Source: Plasticicumulans lactativorans (GTDB taxonomy: Bacteria; Pseudomonadota; Gammaproteobacteria; Competibacterales; Competibacteraceae). From it: a stretch of 64,000 nucleotides of DNA. The notes under the pieces were generated by a model that searched no databases, had not been told where the DNA came from, and worked only from the letters and a program-made list of their open reading frames with translations. A program made the translations under genes and the position numbers. Positions 17,895 to 29,711 of this stretch are shown piece after piece (the stretch's first letter is position 1; each line of letters opens with the position of its first letter). Location of the stretch: contig NZ_SLWY01000004.1 of the NCBI RefSeq assembly GCF_004341245.1, forward strand, positions 1-64,000, read 5' to 3'.

Positions 17895-18571
17895 GCGGCC
17901 GCGCCCCCGAAGCGTTCGAGCAGCGGGTCGGGGATGCCGGCCTCGGTGAAGCCCTGCGCGCGCAGCCGGCAGGCCGGGCACACGCCGCACGGCGGCTGCA
18001 CGCCGTTGTAGCAGGTGTGGCTCAGCGCGAGCGCCGGCAGGGCGCCGAGATCGCGCGCCAGGCGCACCGTGTCGGCCTTGGAGAGGAACATCAGCGGCGT
18101 GTGGAGCGTGCCCTCCCACTCCATGCCGAGGCGCAGCGCCTGCTGCAGCGCCCGGATCGTCGCCTCGCGGCAGTCCGGGTAGCCGCTGTAGTCGGTCTGC
18201 GCCACGCCGGTGACCAGCTCGGTGATGCCGCGGCGATAGGCGAGCGCCGCGGCGAAGGTCAGGAAGATCAGGTTGCGCCCGGGCACGAAGGTGTTCGGCA
18301 GGCCGTCGGCCTCGACCCCCGCCTGCACGGCGATCGCGGATTCGGTGAGAGCGTTGCCGCCGAGGGCGGCGAAGGTGTCGATCGGCAGCACCGTGTGCGG
18401 CACGCCGGCGAGCGCGGCGATCGCGCGCGCGCAGTCGAGTTCGATGCGGTGGCGCTGGCCGTAGTCGAAGGTCACGGTGTCGACGTTCGCCGCACCGAAG
18501 CGGGCGAGCGACCAGTACAGGCAGGTGGTCGAATCCTGACCACCGGAGAGCACGACGAGACAGCGGGGCAT
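17891..18571 (-). CDS. queC: 7-cyano-7-deazaguanine synthase
   Basis: A 226-aa ATP-dependent enzyme that converts 7-carboxy-7-deazaguanine to preQ0. The PP-loop [15 protein letters not shown] lies at residues 6-20. Conserved blocks [22 protein letters not shown] and [10 protein letters not shown] follow. The C-terminal zinc site is [18 protein letters not shown]. First gene of the queC-queD-queE operon; no preQ1 riboswitch-like fold was noticed in the 113 bp upstream. Confidence 0.96.
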   Translation of the reverse strand: MPRCLVVLSGGQDSTTCLYWSLARFGAANVDTVTFDYGQRHRIELDCARAIAALAGVPHTVLPIDTFAALGGNALTESAIAVQAGVEADGLPNTFVPGRNLIFLTFAAALAYRRGITELVTGVAQTDYSGYPDCREATIRALQQALRLGMEWEGTLHTPLMFLSKADTVRLARDLGALPALALSHTCYNGVQPPCGVCPACRLRAQGFTEAGIPDPLLERFGGAAA

Positions 18572-18684
18572 GGGGCGTTACCGGGACAGCGGGGCGAACG
18601 GGCGCGGCAGCGGCACTCTAGCGCGTTTGCGGCGCCGGCGCAGGTACCGCAAGCGGCCCCGCCCCCGCCGGCCCGGAGCCCCGC

Positions 18685-19485
18685 CTACTGATACGTCGAC
18701 ACGGCCCCGAACACGCTGCGTCGCGGCAGCGCCACCCGCATCGCCAGCGGGCGGTGGTCGGAAAACGTGTGCTGCAGCACCTCGACGTGCTCGACCTCGA
18801 TCGACGGCGACACCAGGATATGGTCGAGCTGGCGCTTCGGGCTCCAGCTCGGGAAGGTGTGCAGGTCGGGGGCGGGCTCGGACAGGCCCGTCGCCGCCAG
18901 CAGCGCGAGCAGTTCGGGGCTGTCGACCCGGCAGTTGAGGTCGCCCATCACGATCACGTGGCGGTGCGCGCCGATCAGCCGTATGAGGAAGTCGAACTGC
19001 TGCACGCGCCCGCGCCGGCCGAGCGCCATGTGCAGGATGAACACGTGCAGCGCGTCCTCGCCGCTACCGTAGCGCACCGCGAGCACGCCGCGCCCGGGGA
19101 TCAGGCCGGGCAGCCGGTGCTCGTCGATCGCGCTCGGGCGGAAGCGCGACAGCAGCGCGTTGCTGTGCTGCGAGATCATGCCGATGCGGCGGTTGGTCTG
19201 GTCGTGCACGAACGGGAAGCCGCCGCGGCTGGCGAGGTAGGCGGCCTGGTCGACGAAACCGCTGCGCAGGCTGCCGGTGTCGACCTCCTGCAGGCCGACG
19301 ATGTCGAAATCGCTCAGCATCGAGGCGATGCCGTCGAGGTTGTTCATCCGCGACGGCACCGGCAGCAGGTGCTTCCAGCTGCGCGTGACGTAGTCCGAGT
19401 AGCGGCGCGTCGACAGCCCCGACTGGATGTTGTAGCTGAGCAGGCGCAGGCGCAGGCGCTCCACGAGCCCGGTCTCGCGCGGCAC
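18685..19485 (-). CDS. Endonuclease/exonuclease/phosphatase (EEP) family protein
   Basis: A 266-aa protein of the EEP hydrolase fold. Metal and catalytic motifs are in order: LLSYNIQSG near the start, VGLQEVDTGS, ILHMALGRRGR, VIVMGDLNCRVDSPEL, RQLDHILVSPS and the terminal TFSDHRPLAMRV. A GTG at 19485 has GAGG 5 nt upstream; another GTG at 19506 would overlap dsbA by 14 nt. It follows dsbA directly. Substrate (nucleic acid, phospholipid or sugar phosphate) cannot be deduced; no signal peptide is visible. Confidence 0.88.
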   Translation of the reverse strand: MPRETGLVERLRLRLLSYNIQSGLSTRRYSDYVTRSWKHLLPVPSRMNNLDGIASMLSDFDIVGLQEVDTGSLRSGFVDQAAYLASRGGFPFVHDQTNRRIGMISQHSNALLSRFRPSAIDEHRLPGLIPGRGVLAVRYGSGEDALHVFILHMALGRRGRVQQFDFLIRLIGAHRHVIVMGDLNCRVDSPELLALLAATGLSEPAPDLHTFPSWSPKRQLDHILVSPSIEVEHVEVLQHTFSDHRPLAMRVALPRRSVFGAVSTYQ

Positions 19486-19492
19486 CGCCGCC

Positions 19493-20131
19493 TCAGCCCG
19501 GGGCACGTTCCTGGGCCACGAGGAAGTTGATGAGCTCGATCAGCGCCTGCGGCGACCCGGCCATGCCGATGTCGGTCATGTACTTGCCGGCGACGATCAC
19601 CGACGGCACGCCGGTGACGCGGTACTGGCCAGTGAGCTGGCGCGCGCGCCGGGTCTTGGCGTCGACGTCGAAGGAGCGGTAGGCGCGGATGAAGGCGTCG
19701 CGGTCACCGCCCTGCTCGGCGACGAAGTCCGCCACCGCCTCCTCGCTGAACAGGTTGCGGTGTTCGCGGTGGATGGCGTCGAACAACGGCCGGTGCAGCT
19801 TGTCGAGCAAGCCCAGGGCTTCCAGCGCGTAGTAGGTGCGGGTGCCGACCTCCCACTGCGGATTGAGCGGCGCGGGAATGCGCACGAAGGTCGCCGCCGC
19901 GGGCTTGTTCGCGAGCCAGCCCTCGATCACCGGTTCGAGCGCGTAGCAGTGCGGGCAGCCGTACCAGAACAGCTCCACCACCTCGACCTGCCCCGGCGGC
20001 GTCGAGGTCGCCACCGGCGTCTGCAGGACCCGGTAGTGCTTGCCGGCGGTGAAGGGCGCATCGGCCGCGCCGGCGAGCAGCGGCAGGGTCGCGAGCATCG
20101 CGAGCAGGAAGCGGCGCAGCAGGGTCGTCAT
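19493..20131 (-). CDS. dsbA: Thiol:disulfide interchange protein DsbA
   Basis: A 212-aa periplasmic oxidase that introduces disulfide bonds. The signal peptide is MTTLLRRFLLAMLATLPLLA, cleaved near AGA-ADA. The active site is FWYGCPHCYALEP (CPHC, about residues 59-62) and the cis-proline loop is VTGVPSVIV. It sits between ccsA and an EEP protein, in the same direction as the cytochrome c maturation genes, whose apocytochrome substrates need thiol control. Confidence 0.95.
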   Translation of the reverse strand: MTTLLRRFLLAMLATLPLLAGAADAPFTAGKHYRVLQTPVATSTPPGQVEVVELFWYGCPHCYALEPVIEGWLANKPAAATFVRIPAPLNPQWEVGTRTYYALEALGLLDKLHRPLFDAIHREHRNLFSEEAVADFVAEQGGDRDAFIRAYRSFDVDAKTRRARQLTGQYRVTGVPSVIVAGKYMTDIGMAGSPQALIELINFLVAQERAPG

Positions 20132-20169
20132 CGCATCGTTTACCGGTCAGGAAAAGGGCGCCGGCGCGC

Positions 20170-21510
20170 TCACAGCGTGCCGTAGGAGTGCAGCCCGGAG
20201 AGGAACATGTTGACGCCGAGGAAGGCGAACGCGGTCACGAACAGGCCGATCACCGCCCACCACGCCATCGGCGTCCCCCGCAGCCCCTTGGTGAGGCGCA
20301 GGTGCAGCCAACCAGCGTAGTTGAGCCAGACGATCAGCGCCCAGGTTTCCTTCGGGTCCCACGACCAGTAGCCGCCCCAGGCCTCCGCCGCCCACAGCGC
20401 GCCGAGGATCGTCGCCACCGTGAAGGCGGCGAAGCCGAGCGCGATCGCCTTGTACATCATGTCGTCGATCAGGGCCGGCGCCGGCAGTTGCGCGGCCAGG
20501 CGGCCCTGGCAGGCGGCGACGACGAACAGCAGCGCGACGGTCGCCGGCAGCATCGCCCAGGCGTCGAGCGTCGCGCCGAAGCCCGCGTCGCCGGCGCTCA
20601 GGCCGGCCGCGAGCAGCGCGCCGGCGACGACGAAGCCCGCAGCGGCGAGCGGCAGCACCACGCGCCGGCGCTCGGGCGCGAGCGGCCGCGGCTGTGCCAG
20701 GATCGCCGCCACGCCGAGCATCGCCGCGAACGCGAAGGCGCCGTAGCCGATGAAGTTGGCGGGCACGTGGATCTTCATCCAGTAGCTCTGCAGCGCCGGC
20801 ACCAGCGGCTGGATGTGGTAGGCCTCGCGATCGAAGGTGTACCAGAGCAGGAAGCCGACTGAGGCCGAGATCACCAGCAGCACGAAGGTGCCCATCGTCC
20901 GCGTCGCCGCGCGTCCCTCGTGGTAGAGGTAGAGCAGCGCGGTGATCACCGCGAACAGGATGAACACCTCGTAGAGGTTGCTGACCGGGATGTGGCCGAT
21001 GTCGGTCCCCATCAGGTACGACTCGCGCCAGCGCACCATCAGGCCGGCGAGCCCCATCGCCGTCGCCGACCAGGTCAGCGCGGTCGCGGTGCGACCGACG
21101 AACGCCGAGCCCGTGAACATCATCAGCGTGTAGGCGAGGGTGGCGAACACGTACAGCGCGCTCATCCACATGAAGGCCTGCTGGCTCGCCAGCAGGTATT
21201 TCAGGAAGAAGTCGGTCTGCGCCGTCGCGAGGCTGCCGCCGTAGCGCCACAGCGCGAACAGGCTGAGCGCGGCGACCGCGAGGGTGAGGCCGCGCACCGG
21301 CTTCCAGTACCAGCCCCAGGCGATCAGCGCCAGCGTGGCAGCGGCCTGGATGGCCACCTCGTAGGCGTCCATGTACGGATGGTAGAGCCGGTACGCATAG
21401 CCCGATCCGAGCACCAGCAGCAGCGCCCAGGCGCCGTCGAACCACGACAGGCGGCGCAGCAGCGAGGGGCGTTCGAAGTCTTCGACGAGCTGTTCACGCG
21501 TGACGGCCAT
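20170..21510 (-). CDS. ccsA: System II cytochrome c biogenesis protein CcsA (ResC-type)
   Basis: A 446-aa inner-membrane protein with about ten hydrophobic segments. The haem-handling WWD-type domain is clear: EAWGGYWSWDPKETWALIVW. Histidines such as those in KIHVPANF and LRLTKG-adjacent segments fit the family's external haem ligands. With ResB it forms the synthetase that delivers and attaches haem to CxxCH of apocytochromes. The ATG has AGGAGG upstream and lies 9 nt after resB. The stretch around residues 280-345 is a less conserved insertion. Confidence 0.95.
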   Translation of the reverse strand: MAVTREQLVEDFERPSLLRRLSWFDGAWALLLVLGSGYAYRLYHPYMDAYEVAIQAAATLALIAWGWYWKPVRGLTLAVAALSLFALWRYGGSLATAQTDFFLKYLLASQQAFMWMSALYVFATLAYTLMMFTGSAFVGRTATALTWSATAMGLAGLMVRWRESYLMGTDIGHIPVSNLYEVFILFAVITALLYLYHEGRAATRTMGTFVLLVISASVGFLLWYTFDREAYHIQPLVPALQSYWMKIHVPANFIGYGAFAFAAMLGVAAILAQPRPLAPERRRVVLPLAAAGFVVAGALLAAGLSAGDAGFGATLDAWAMLPATVALLFVVAACQGRLAAQLPAPALIDDMMYKAIALGFAAFTVATILGALWAAEAWGGYWSWDPKETWALIVWLNYAGWLHLRLTKGLRGTPMAWWAVIGLFVTAFAFLGVNMFLSGLHSYGTL

Positions 21511-21519
21511 GGCGACCTC

Positions 21520-23574
21520 CTAGTGATCGTGCGGACCCGATGCCGGCCCGAAGTGGCGCGCGAGGCCCGCGCGCAGGGTGTCGAACTCGCGCTCGAACTC
21601 GCCCTGGTGGCGATTGCCGGTGCCGGCGACGAGCACGTCCAGCAGGCCGTCGGGGGTCGGCGCCACGCGCGACCAGAGGCGCCGGTGCGAGGAGTAGAAC
21701 ATCAGGAACACGCCGGCGATCAGCAGCGCGAAGCCGAAGTAGACGACATTCTGGCCGCTGCTTTTCGTGATCTGCAAGCCCGAGGCCTGCACCTGCTCGA
21801 AGCCGGTGAGCTGCAGGTAGAACGGCGCGCCGTAGGCCGGCAGCACCGCCAGCGCGTTGAGGGCGTCGTTGAAGAAGCGCTCCTCGGTCGGGCCGATGCC
21901 CTGGTCGACCTTGACCCCCTCCTCGGCGAGCACCGCCAGGTACAGCTCGCCGAGGCTGCTGCGCAGGATGTCGAGATAGAGGCGCGTGGCCTCCTCGAGC
22001 CGCTCGGCCGGCACCACGCTGCGGGCGCGCCCGATCACCGCGTCGACGCCGCCCTCGGCGAACAGCGCCACCAGCCGCCGCCGCACCTCGCGGATCTCGG
22101 CGGGCACCGGCTCGGCACCGGCGGCACTGCGCTCGTCGAGCAGCGCGTCGCGTCGCTGCGACTGCTGGAGCAGGTTGACGAAGCGCAGGAAGCGCGCCGG
22201 CGACAGCGCCGCATCGGCCGGGATGTGCAGGTAGCGGAAGTCCTCCGCCGGCGAGCCCCGCACCCCGGTGAGGAAGTAGTCGCGCCCGCCGAGGCGCATC
22301 GGCGCCATGAAGTTCTGGTACTCGAGCGCCTGCCCGGCGGCGTCGCGCAGGCGGAAGGTGAAGCTCGGGCCGAAGTTGCGGACCTTCTTCTCGGGGGTGT
22401 CGCCCTGCTCGGACTCGGGCACCGGCAGGATGTTGAACAGGCGGAAGTCGTCGATTTCGAGCGTGCGCGGCCCCTGCGGCGTCTGCAGCGCGAGCTTCTC
22501 GCCAACCCGCCCTTCGAGCGCGGGCGGCTCGGCGCGCTGCCCGGCCAGCGGCCAGGCCTTGAGCTTGAGCAGCGAGCCGCCGTCGCCGAAGTCGCTCTGG
22601 TAGATCGCGTAGCCGCGGTACACCAGCGGGTGGTTGACGCGGATGGTGGCCGCCATCGGCTCGGCGAGGTGCTGGCGATCGTGGATCAGCACGTCGCTCT
22701 CGAAGTTCTTCGGCTGGCCGGTCGCGTAGTGCTCGACGCGGAAGGCCTTGAGCTCGACCGCGAACGGCAGCTCCTGGACGAAGGCACCGTCACGCAGGCG
22801 CACGAACACGAAATTGGCGACGCTGCCCTCGGGCAGCATCACGCTGCCGCGAAACGACGGCGTGGCGCCGGGCACCAGGCGGCTCGCCGGCCCGTAGTCG
22901 CGTGCCGGCAGGTCGCGCGTTTCGAGCCGCACGTCGCCGCTCCATTCCTTGAGCTTCAGGAACAGGTTGCCGTCGAACAGCGCGCCGAGGCAGATCACCA
23001 CCACGGCGAGGTGGGTGAACAGGTAGCCGAGGCGGTTCACCGCCCCCTTCATCGCCGCCACCAGGGTGTGGTCGGCCTGCTCGACCACGCGCGTGCGGTA
23101 GCCCTGCGCGCGCAGCGCCGCGAGCAGCGTCGCCAGCACCCGCTCGCGCTCACCGCCCGGCAGCGCCCACTGCGCGCGGTTGTGGAAGGCGCGCAGCGAC
23201 TTCAGCTGCACTTCGGTGCGGAAGTGCCCCATCTCCCGCAGCATGCCGGGCGCGTTGCGGTAGATGCAGACGCTGGTCGACGCCAGCAGGAAGGCCAGGA
23301 TGGCGAGGAACCAGGGGGCGCCGTAGACGTCGTCGAGCCCGAGCAGGCGGAACACCTCGAACCAGAACGGCCCGAACTTGATCACGTAGTTGGTGTAGGG
23401 CTCGTTCTGCTTGAGCACCGTGCCGACGACGGAGGCGACCGCGACCACCACCAGCAGCGTGATCGCGAGGTTCATCGAGCCGAGGAGCTCCAGCAGCAGG
23501 CTGCCGAAGGTGCGGCGCGGACGACGGGGCCGGTCGGGGCTGGGGGCGTCGGGCGTGGGCAAGGGAGCGGTCAT
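21520..23574 (-). CDS. resB: System II cytochrome c biogenesis protein ResB (CcsB/Ccs1)
   Basis: A 684-aa inner-membrane protein. Membrane segments are near residues 30-50, 85-105 and 155-175 and at the C-terminus (VYFGFALLIAGVFLMFYSSH), with a large periplasmic domain between. N-terminal FGSLLLELLGSMNLAITLLV and SVVGTVLKQNEPY are typical of ResB. It partners CcsA, encoded immediately downstream. I chose the ATG at 23574; an in-frame TTG at 23637 would add 21 residues, and neither has a strong ribosome site. The upstream cytochrome c4 gene is separated by a terminator. Confidence 0.93.
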   Translation of the reverse strand: MTAPLPTPDAPSPDRPRRPRRTFGSLLLELLGSMNLAITLLVVVAVASVVGTVLKQNEPYTNYVIKFGPFWFEVFRLLGLDDVYGAPWFLAILAFLLASTSVCIYRNAPGMLREMGHFRTEVQLKSLRAFHNRAQWALPGGERERVLATLLAALRAQGYRTRVVEQADHTLVAAMKGAVNRLGYLFTHLAVVVICLGALFDGNLFLKLKEWSGDVRLETRDLPARDYGPASRLVPGATPSFRGSVMLPEGSVANFVFVRLRDGAFVQELPFAVELKAFRVEHYATGQPKNFESDVLIHDRQHLAEPMAATIRVNHPLVYRGYAIYQSDFGDGGSLLKLKAWPLAGQRAEPPALEGRVGEKLALQTPQGPRTLEIDDFRLFNILPVPESEQGDTPEKKVRNFGPSFTFRLRDAAGQALEYQNFMAPMRLGGRDYFLTGVRGSPAEDFRYLHIPADAALSPARFLRFVNLLQQSQRRDALLDERSAAGAEPVPAEIREVRRRLVALFAEGGVDAVIGRARSVVPAERLEEATRLYLDILRSSLGELYLAVLAEEGVKVDQGIGPTEERFFNDALNALAVLPAYGAPFYLQLTGFEQVQASGLQITKSSGQNVVYFGFALLIAGVFLMFYSSHRRLWSRVAPTPDGLLDVLVAGTGNRHQGEFEREFDTLRAGLARHFGPASGPHDH

Positions 23575-23637
23575 CGTGGGCACGGGCACGGCATAGACCG
23601 GGTGCGCGGTGCAAGGTTCGCCCGCCGCGCACGCCAA

Positions 23638-23665
23638 TGAAAAAGGGTGGCCCTCGGGCCACCCT
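23638..23665 (-). terminator. Intrinsic terminator of the cytochrome c4 gene
   Basis: A 10-bp perfect stem (AGGGTGGCCC at 23644-23653 with GGGCCACCCT at 23656-23665) is followed on the minus strand by TTTTT. It lies 46 nt beyond the cytochrome gene stop, and so separates it from resB. Confidence 0.88.
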
Positions 23666-23710
23666 CGGTGCGCAGGGTGCCGCGGGGCGTGGAGCCCGCG
23701 GCACCGCGTC

Positions 23711-24319
23711 TCACTGCAGCCCCTGGATGTAGGAGGCGACAGCCTTCATTTCGGCATCGCTCAGCTTCGCGGCGATGTTGCGCATCATCTGGCCGGGGTC
23801 GTTGGCACGGCCCAGGGCGCGGAAGGCGACGAGTTGCGCTTCGGTGTACTTGGCGTGCTGGCCGGCGAGCGCCGGGAACTTCGCGCCCGCATTGCCCGCG
23901 CCGTTGACGCCGTGGCAGGCCATGCACGCGGCGACGCCGGTATCGAGGTTGCCGCCGCGGAACACCGCCTCGCCCTGCTTGACCAGCGCGGGGTCGGCCT
24001 CGCCGCGGGCGACCTTCTGGCTGGAGAAGTACGCGGCCAGATCCTGCATGTCCTGATCCGACAGCGGCGCCGCCATGCCCTGCATGGTCGGGTTGACCCG
24101 CGCGCCGCCCTTGAACTCGGTGAGCTGCTTGTACAGGTAGGCTTCGTTCTGCCCGGCGAGCTTCGGGAAGTCGGGGCTCGCGCTGTTGCCGTCGGCACCA
24201 TGGCAGGCGGCGCAGGTCATCGATTTCTGCTGGCCGGCGGCCGCGTCGCCCTTGGCCCAGACGACACCGGTCGAGCCGACTAGGACGCCTGCAGCGGCAA
24301 TCAAAAGCAGCTTCTTCAT
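23711..24319 (-). CDS. Cytochrome c4 (dihaem, periplasmic)
   Basis: A 202-aa dihaem electron carrier. The signal peptide [20 protein letters not shown] ends at WA about residue 22. Two haem sites, CAACH (about residue 36) and CMACH (about residue 132), sit in two similar halves, each with a later methionine ligand (NPTMQGMA and GQMMRNIA). That duplicated layout defines the c4 family, which feeds terminal oxidases. The ATG has AGGAG at 10 nt; a 15-codon extension upstream is not a signal sequence. It has its own promoter and terminator. Confidence 0.94.
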   Translation of the reverse strand: MKKLLLIAAAGVLVGSTGVVWAKGDAAAGQQKSMTCAACHGADGNSASPDFPKLAGQNEAYLYKQLTEFKGGARVNPTMQGMAAPLSDQDMQDLAAYFSSQKVARGEADPALVKQGEAVFRGGNLDTGVAACMACHGVNGAGNAGAKFPALAGQHAKYTEAQLVAFRALGRANDPGQMMRNIAAKLSDAEMKAVASYIQGLQ

Positions 24320-24435
24320 GTCAAATCGACTCCTGTAGCATTCCGGGTTCGGTTCGGACACCACCGGGCGAACAGCCTGCGCGCCGCGACCGAGCCCGCA
24401 GGCGAGTGCTGTGCAACCGAGCAGAACAGCGGCGC

Positions 24436-24464
24436 TGTATACCAGTTCCGGTATTTCCGTTCAA
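24436..24464 (-). promoter_or_regulatory. Predicted promoter of the cytochrome c4 gene
   Basis: On the minus strand, -35 TTGAAC (24459-24464), a 17-bp spacer and -10 TATACA (24436-24441) make a strong sigma-70 promoter with a leader of about 110 nt. A 16-bp inverted repeat, ATACCAGTTCCGGTAT on the plus strand (24439-24454, 5-bp arms), lies over the spacer and -10 and may be a regulator site. Confidence 0.65.
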
Positions 24465-24508
24465 TCGCAACCCGGGGCCACCGCGCCCTTCGACGAGCTT
24501 GTGCCGCG

Positions 24509-25111
<603 letters not shown>

Positions 25112-25140
25112 GTCGGGAAAGGCCACCCGCGCGCGGCGGC

Positions 25141-25845
25141 TCAGGCCTGCAGAGGGCCCAGGTGCGGTTCGAGCGCCTGCACCACCAGCGCGGCGATGCG
25201 CGACAGGAACAGCGTGCCGAGGCCCGGGCCGAAGCGGGCCGCGTCGCGGCTGCCGATCGCCAGCAGCCCGTTCCAGCCGCCGCCGCGCAGCGGCAGCAGC
25301 GCCGCCGAGGCGACCGGCAGGGTCTCGAAGAGATCGCGCGCCAGCGCCTCGTCGAGCGGCCCGCAGACCGGGCGCACGCCGTCGATCGCGTGCTGGTAGC
25401 GCGCGAACTGCGTGGCATCGATGAACACCCCGCCCGCCGGCGGCGCGACCGTCGCCGTGGCGGCGAGGCGCAGGCAGCAGGCGTCGGCGCTGAACTCGTC
25501 GCGCAGCGTCGCCGGCACCACGGTGAGCACCTCGTCGAGCGAGCGCGCCTCGATCAGCGCCAGCGCCAGCGCCTGCATGCGCGCCGCCAGGCGGTCGTTG
25601 CCGCGCGCCACCTCGACCAGCTCGGCCAGGCGCGTGCGCAGCGCGGCGTTCTGTTCGCGCAGCAGCCCGAGCTGGCGCTCGACCAGCGAGGTCGCACCGC
25701 CGCCGACCGGGTGCGGCACGCTGAGCGTGGCCAGCAGCTCCAGGTGGCGGCCGAAGAAGTCGGGGTGCTCGGCGAGGAAGTGCGCGACCGCGGCTTCGGC
25801 GTCGGCCGCGCTCAGGGCGGCGGGCAGGGACAGCGGCGTGCTCAT
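25141..25845 (-). CDS. DUF484 (GAF-like) family protein
   Basis: A 234-aa cytoplasmic protein. The N-terminal segment [22 protein letters not shown] is the DUF484 signature, followed by a coiled coil ([27 protein letters not shown]) and a GAF-like domain to the end. The ATG overlaps the dapF stop (ATGA). In many proteobacteria the order is dapF-DUF484-xerC; here xerC does not follow and the gene instead faces engB. Function is unknown. Confidence 0.9.
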   Translation of the reverse strand: MSTPLSLPAALSAADAEAAVAHFLAEHPDFFGRHLELLATLSVPHPVGGGATSLVERQLGLLREQNAALRTRLAELVEVARGNDRLAARMQALALALIEARSLDEVLTVVPATLRDEFSADACCLRLAATATVAPPAGGVFIDATQFARYQHAIDGVRPVCGPLDEALARDLFETLPVASAALLPLRGGGWNGLLAIGSRDAARFGPGLGTLFLSRIAALVVQALEPHLGPLQA

Positions 25846-26675
25846 GGCGCGAGCGTCCCCTCGAACACCCGCGTGGCGGGGCCGGTCATCAGTACCGGCT
25901 GCCCCTCGCCTTCCCAGTGCACGCGCAGGCGTCCGCCGCGCAGCTCGACCGTCACCGTCGCGTCGAGCCGGCCCTGCACGCGCCCGGCGACCACCGCCGC
26001 GCAGGCGCCGGTGCCGCAGGCGAGGGTCTCGCCGGCGCCGCGCTCGAACACGCGCAGGCGCACGTGGCCGCGATCCACCACCTGCATGAAGCCGACGTTG
26101 ACGCGCTTCGGGAAGCGCGGATGCGCTTCCAGCCGCGGGCCCAGCGTGGCGACCGGGGCGCTGTCGACGTCCGGTACCGTCAGCACCACGTGCGGGTTGC
26201 CCATCGAGACGGCGCCGACCTCGAAGCGCTCGCCGTCGGCGTCGAGCCCGTAGACCGGCGCGCGGGCTTCGGCGACGAAGGGGATCGCCGCCGGTTCGAG
26301 GCGCGGCACGCCCATGTCGACGGTGACCGCGTCGTCGGCCTCGACGGTCAGCACGATGACGCCGCCGGCGGTCTCGACGACGATCTCGCGCTTGTCGGTG
26401 AGCCCCTGCTCGCGCACGAAGCGCGCGAAGCAGCGCGCGCCGTTGCCGCACTGCTCCACCTCGCCGCCGTCGGCGTTGAAGATGCGGTAGCGGAAGTCCA
26501 CGCCGGGGGTGCCGGCCGCCTCGACCAGCAGCAGCTGGTCGCAGCCCACGCCGAAGTGGCGGTCGGCGATGCGCCGCACCTGCTCGGGCGTCAGGGCGAC
26601 GGACTGGCGCACGCCGTCGACGACGACGAAGTCGTTGCCGAGGCCGTGCATCTTGGTGAAGTGCAGTGGGTTCAT
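25842..26675 (-). CDS. dapF: Diaminopimelate epimerase
   Basis: A 277-aa cytoplasmic enzyme that interconverts LL- and meso-diaminopimelate for lysine and peptidoglycan synthesis. It is a pseudo-duplicated protein with the two catalytic cysteines visible in [14 protein letters not shown] (about residue 76) and [14 protein letters not shown] (about residue 222). [16 protein letters not shown] near the start and [11 protein letters not shown] are family landmarks. It starts 10 nt after the sensor kinase stop, so the two are probably co-transcribed. Confidence 0.96.
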   Translation of the reverse strand: MNPLHFTKMHGLGNDFVVVDGVRQSVALTPEQVRRIADRHFGVGCDQLLLVEAAGTPGVDFRYRIFNADGGEVEQCGNGARCFARFVREQGLTDKREIVVETAGGVIVLTVEADDAVTVDMGVPRLEPAAIPFVAEARAPVYGLDADGERFEVGAVSMGNPHVVLTVPDVDSAPVATLGPRLEAHPRFPKRVNVGFMQVVDRGHVRLRVFERGAGETLACGTGACAAVVAGRVQGRLDATVTVELRGGRLRVHWEGEGQPVLMTGPATRVFEGTLAP

Positions 26676-26685
26676 GCGGTCGAGT

Positions 26686-29496
<2,811 letters not shown>

Positions 29497-29503
29497 CGGG
29501 GGG

Positions 29504-29707
29504 CTACTCGGGGTCGTCGGGAACGCGCGGCACCACCCACGCGGCCAGCACGATCACCGCGAGCCAGAACGCGAACAGGTACAGGTACAGCACCGGGATG
29601 CCGGAGACGCCGGCGAGGCGGTCGAACACCGCGAGCAGCGGATAGTTGAAGCCGAGCGCGGCGGCCAGCGCCAGCGCCACGACGGTGTCGCGCCCGGGAC
29701 CGTCCAC
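29504..29707 (-). CDS. Small membrane protein, CbrX-like
   Basis: A 67-aa protein with two hydrophobic segments (about residues 9-25 and 38-59, LYLYLFAFWLAVIVLAAWVV). It starts with GTG 4 bp after the exonuclease gene and ends 7 bp before the symporter-kinase ATG. In Pseudomonas a similarly sized frame, cbrX, precedes and is co-transcribed with cbrA. Position, size and topology match; sequence kinship was not tested. A transporter accessory subunit is a possible role. Confidence 0.75.
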   Translation of the reverse strand: MDGPGRDTVVALALAAALGFNYPLLAVFDRLAGVSGIPVLYLYLFAFWLAVIVLAAWVVPRVPDDPE

Positions 29708-29711
29708 GGGC

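Noticed and set aside
18572-18684. A preQ1 riboswitch ahead of queC
   Set aside because: The 113-bp leader is very G+C-rich and shows neither the A-rich tail nor the small pseudoknot expected of preQ1 classes.
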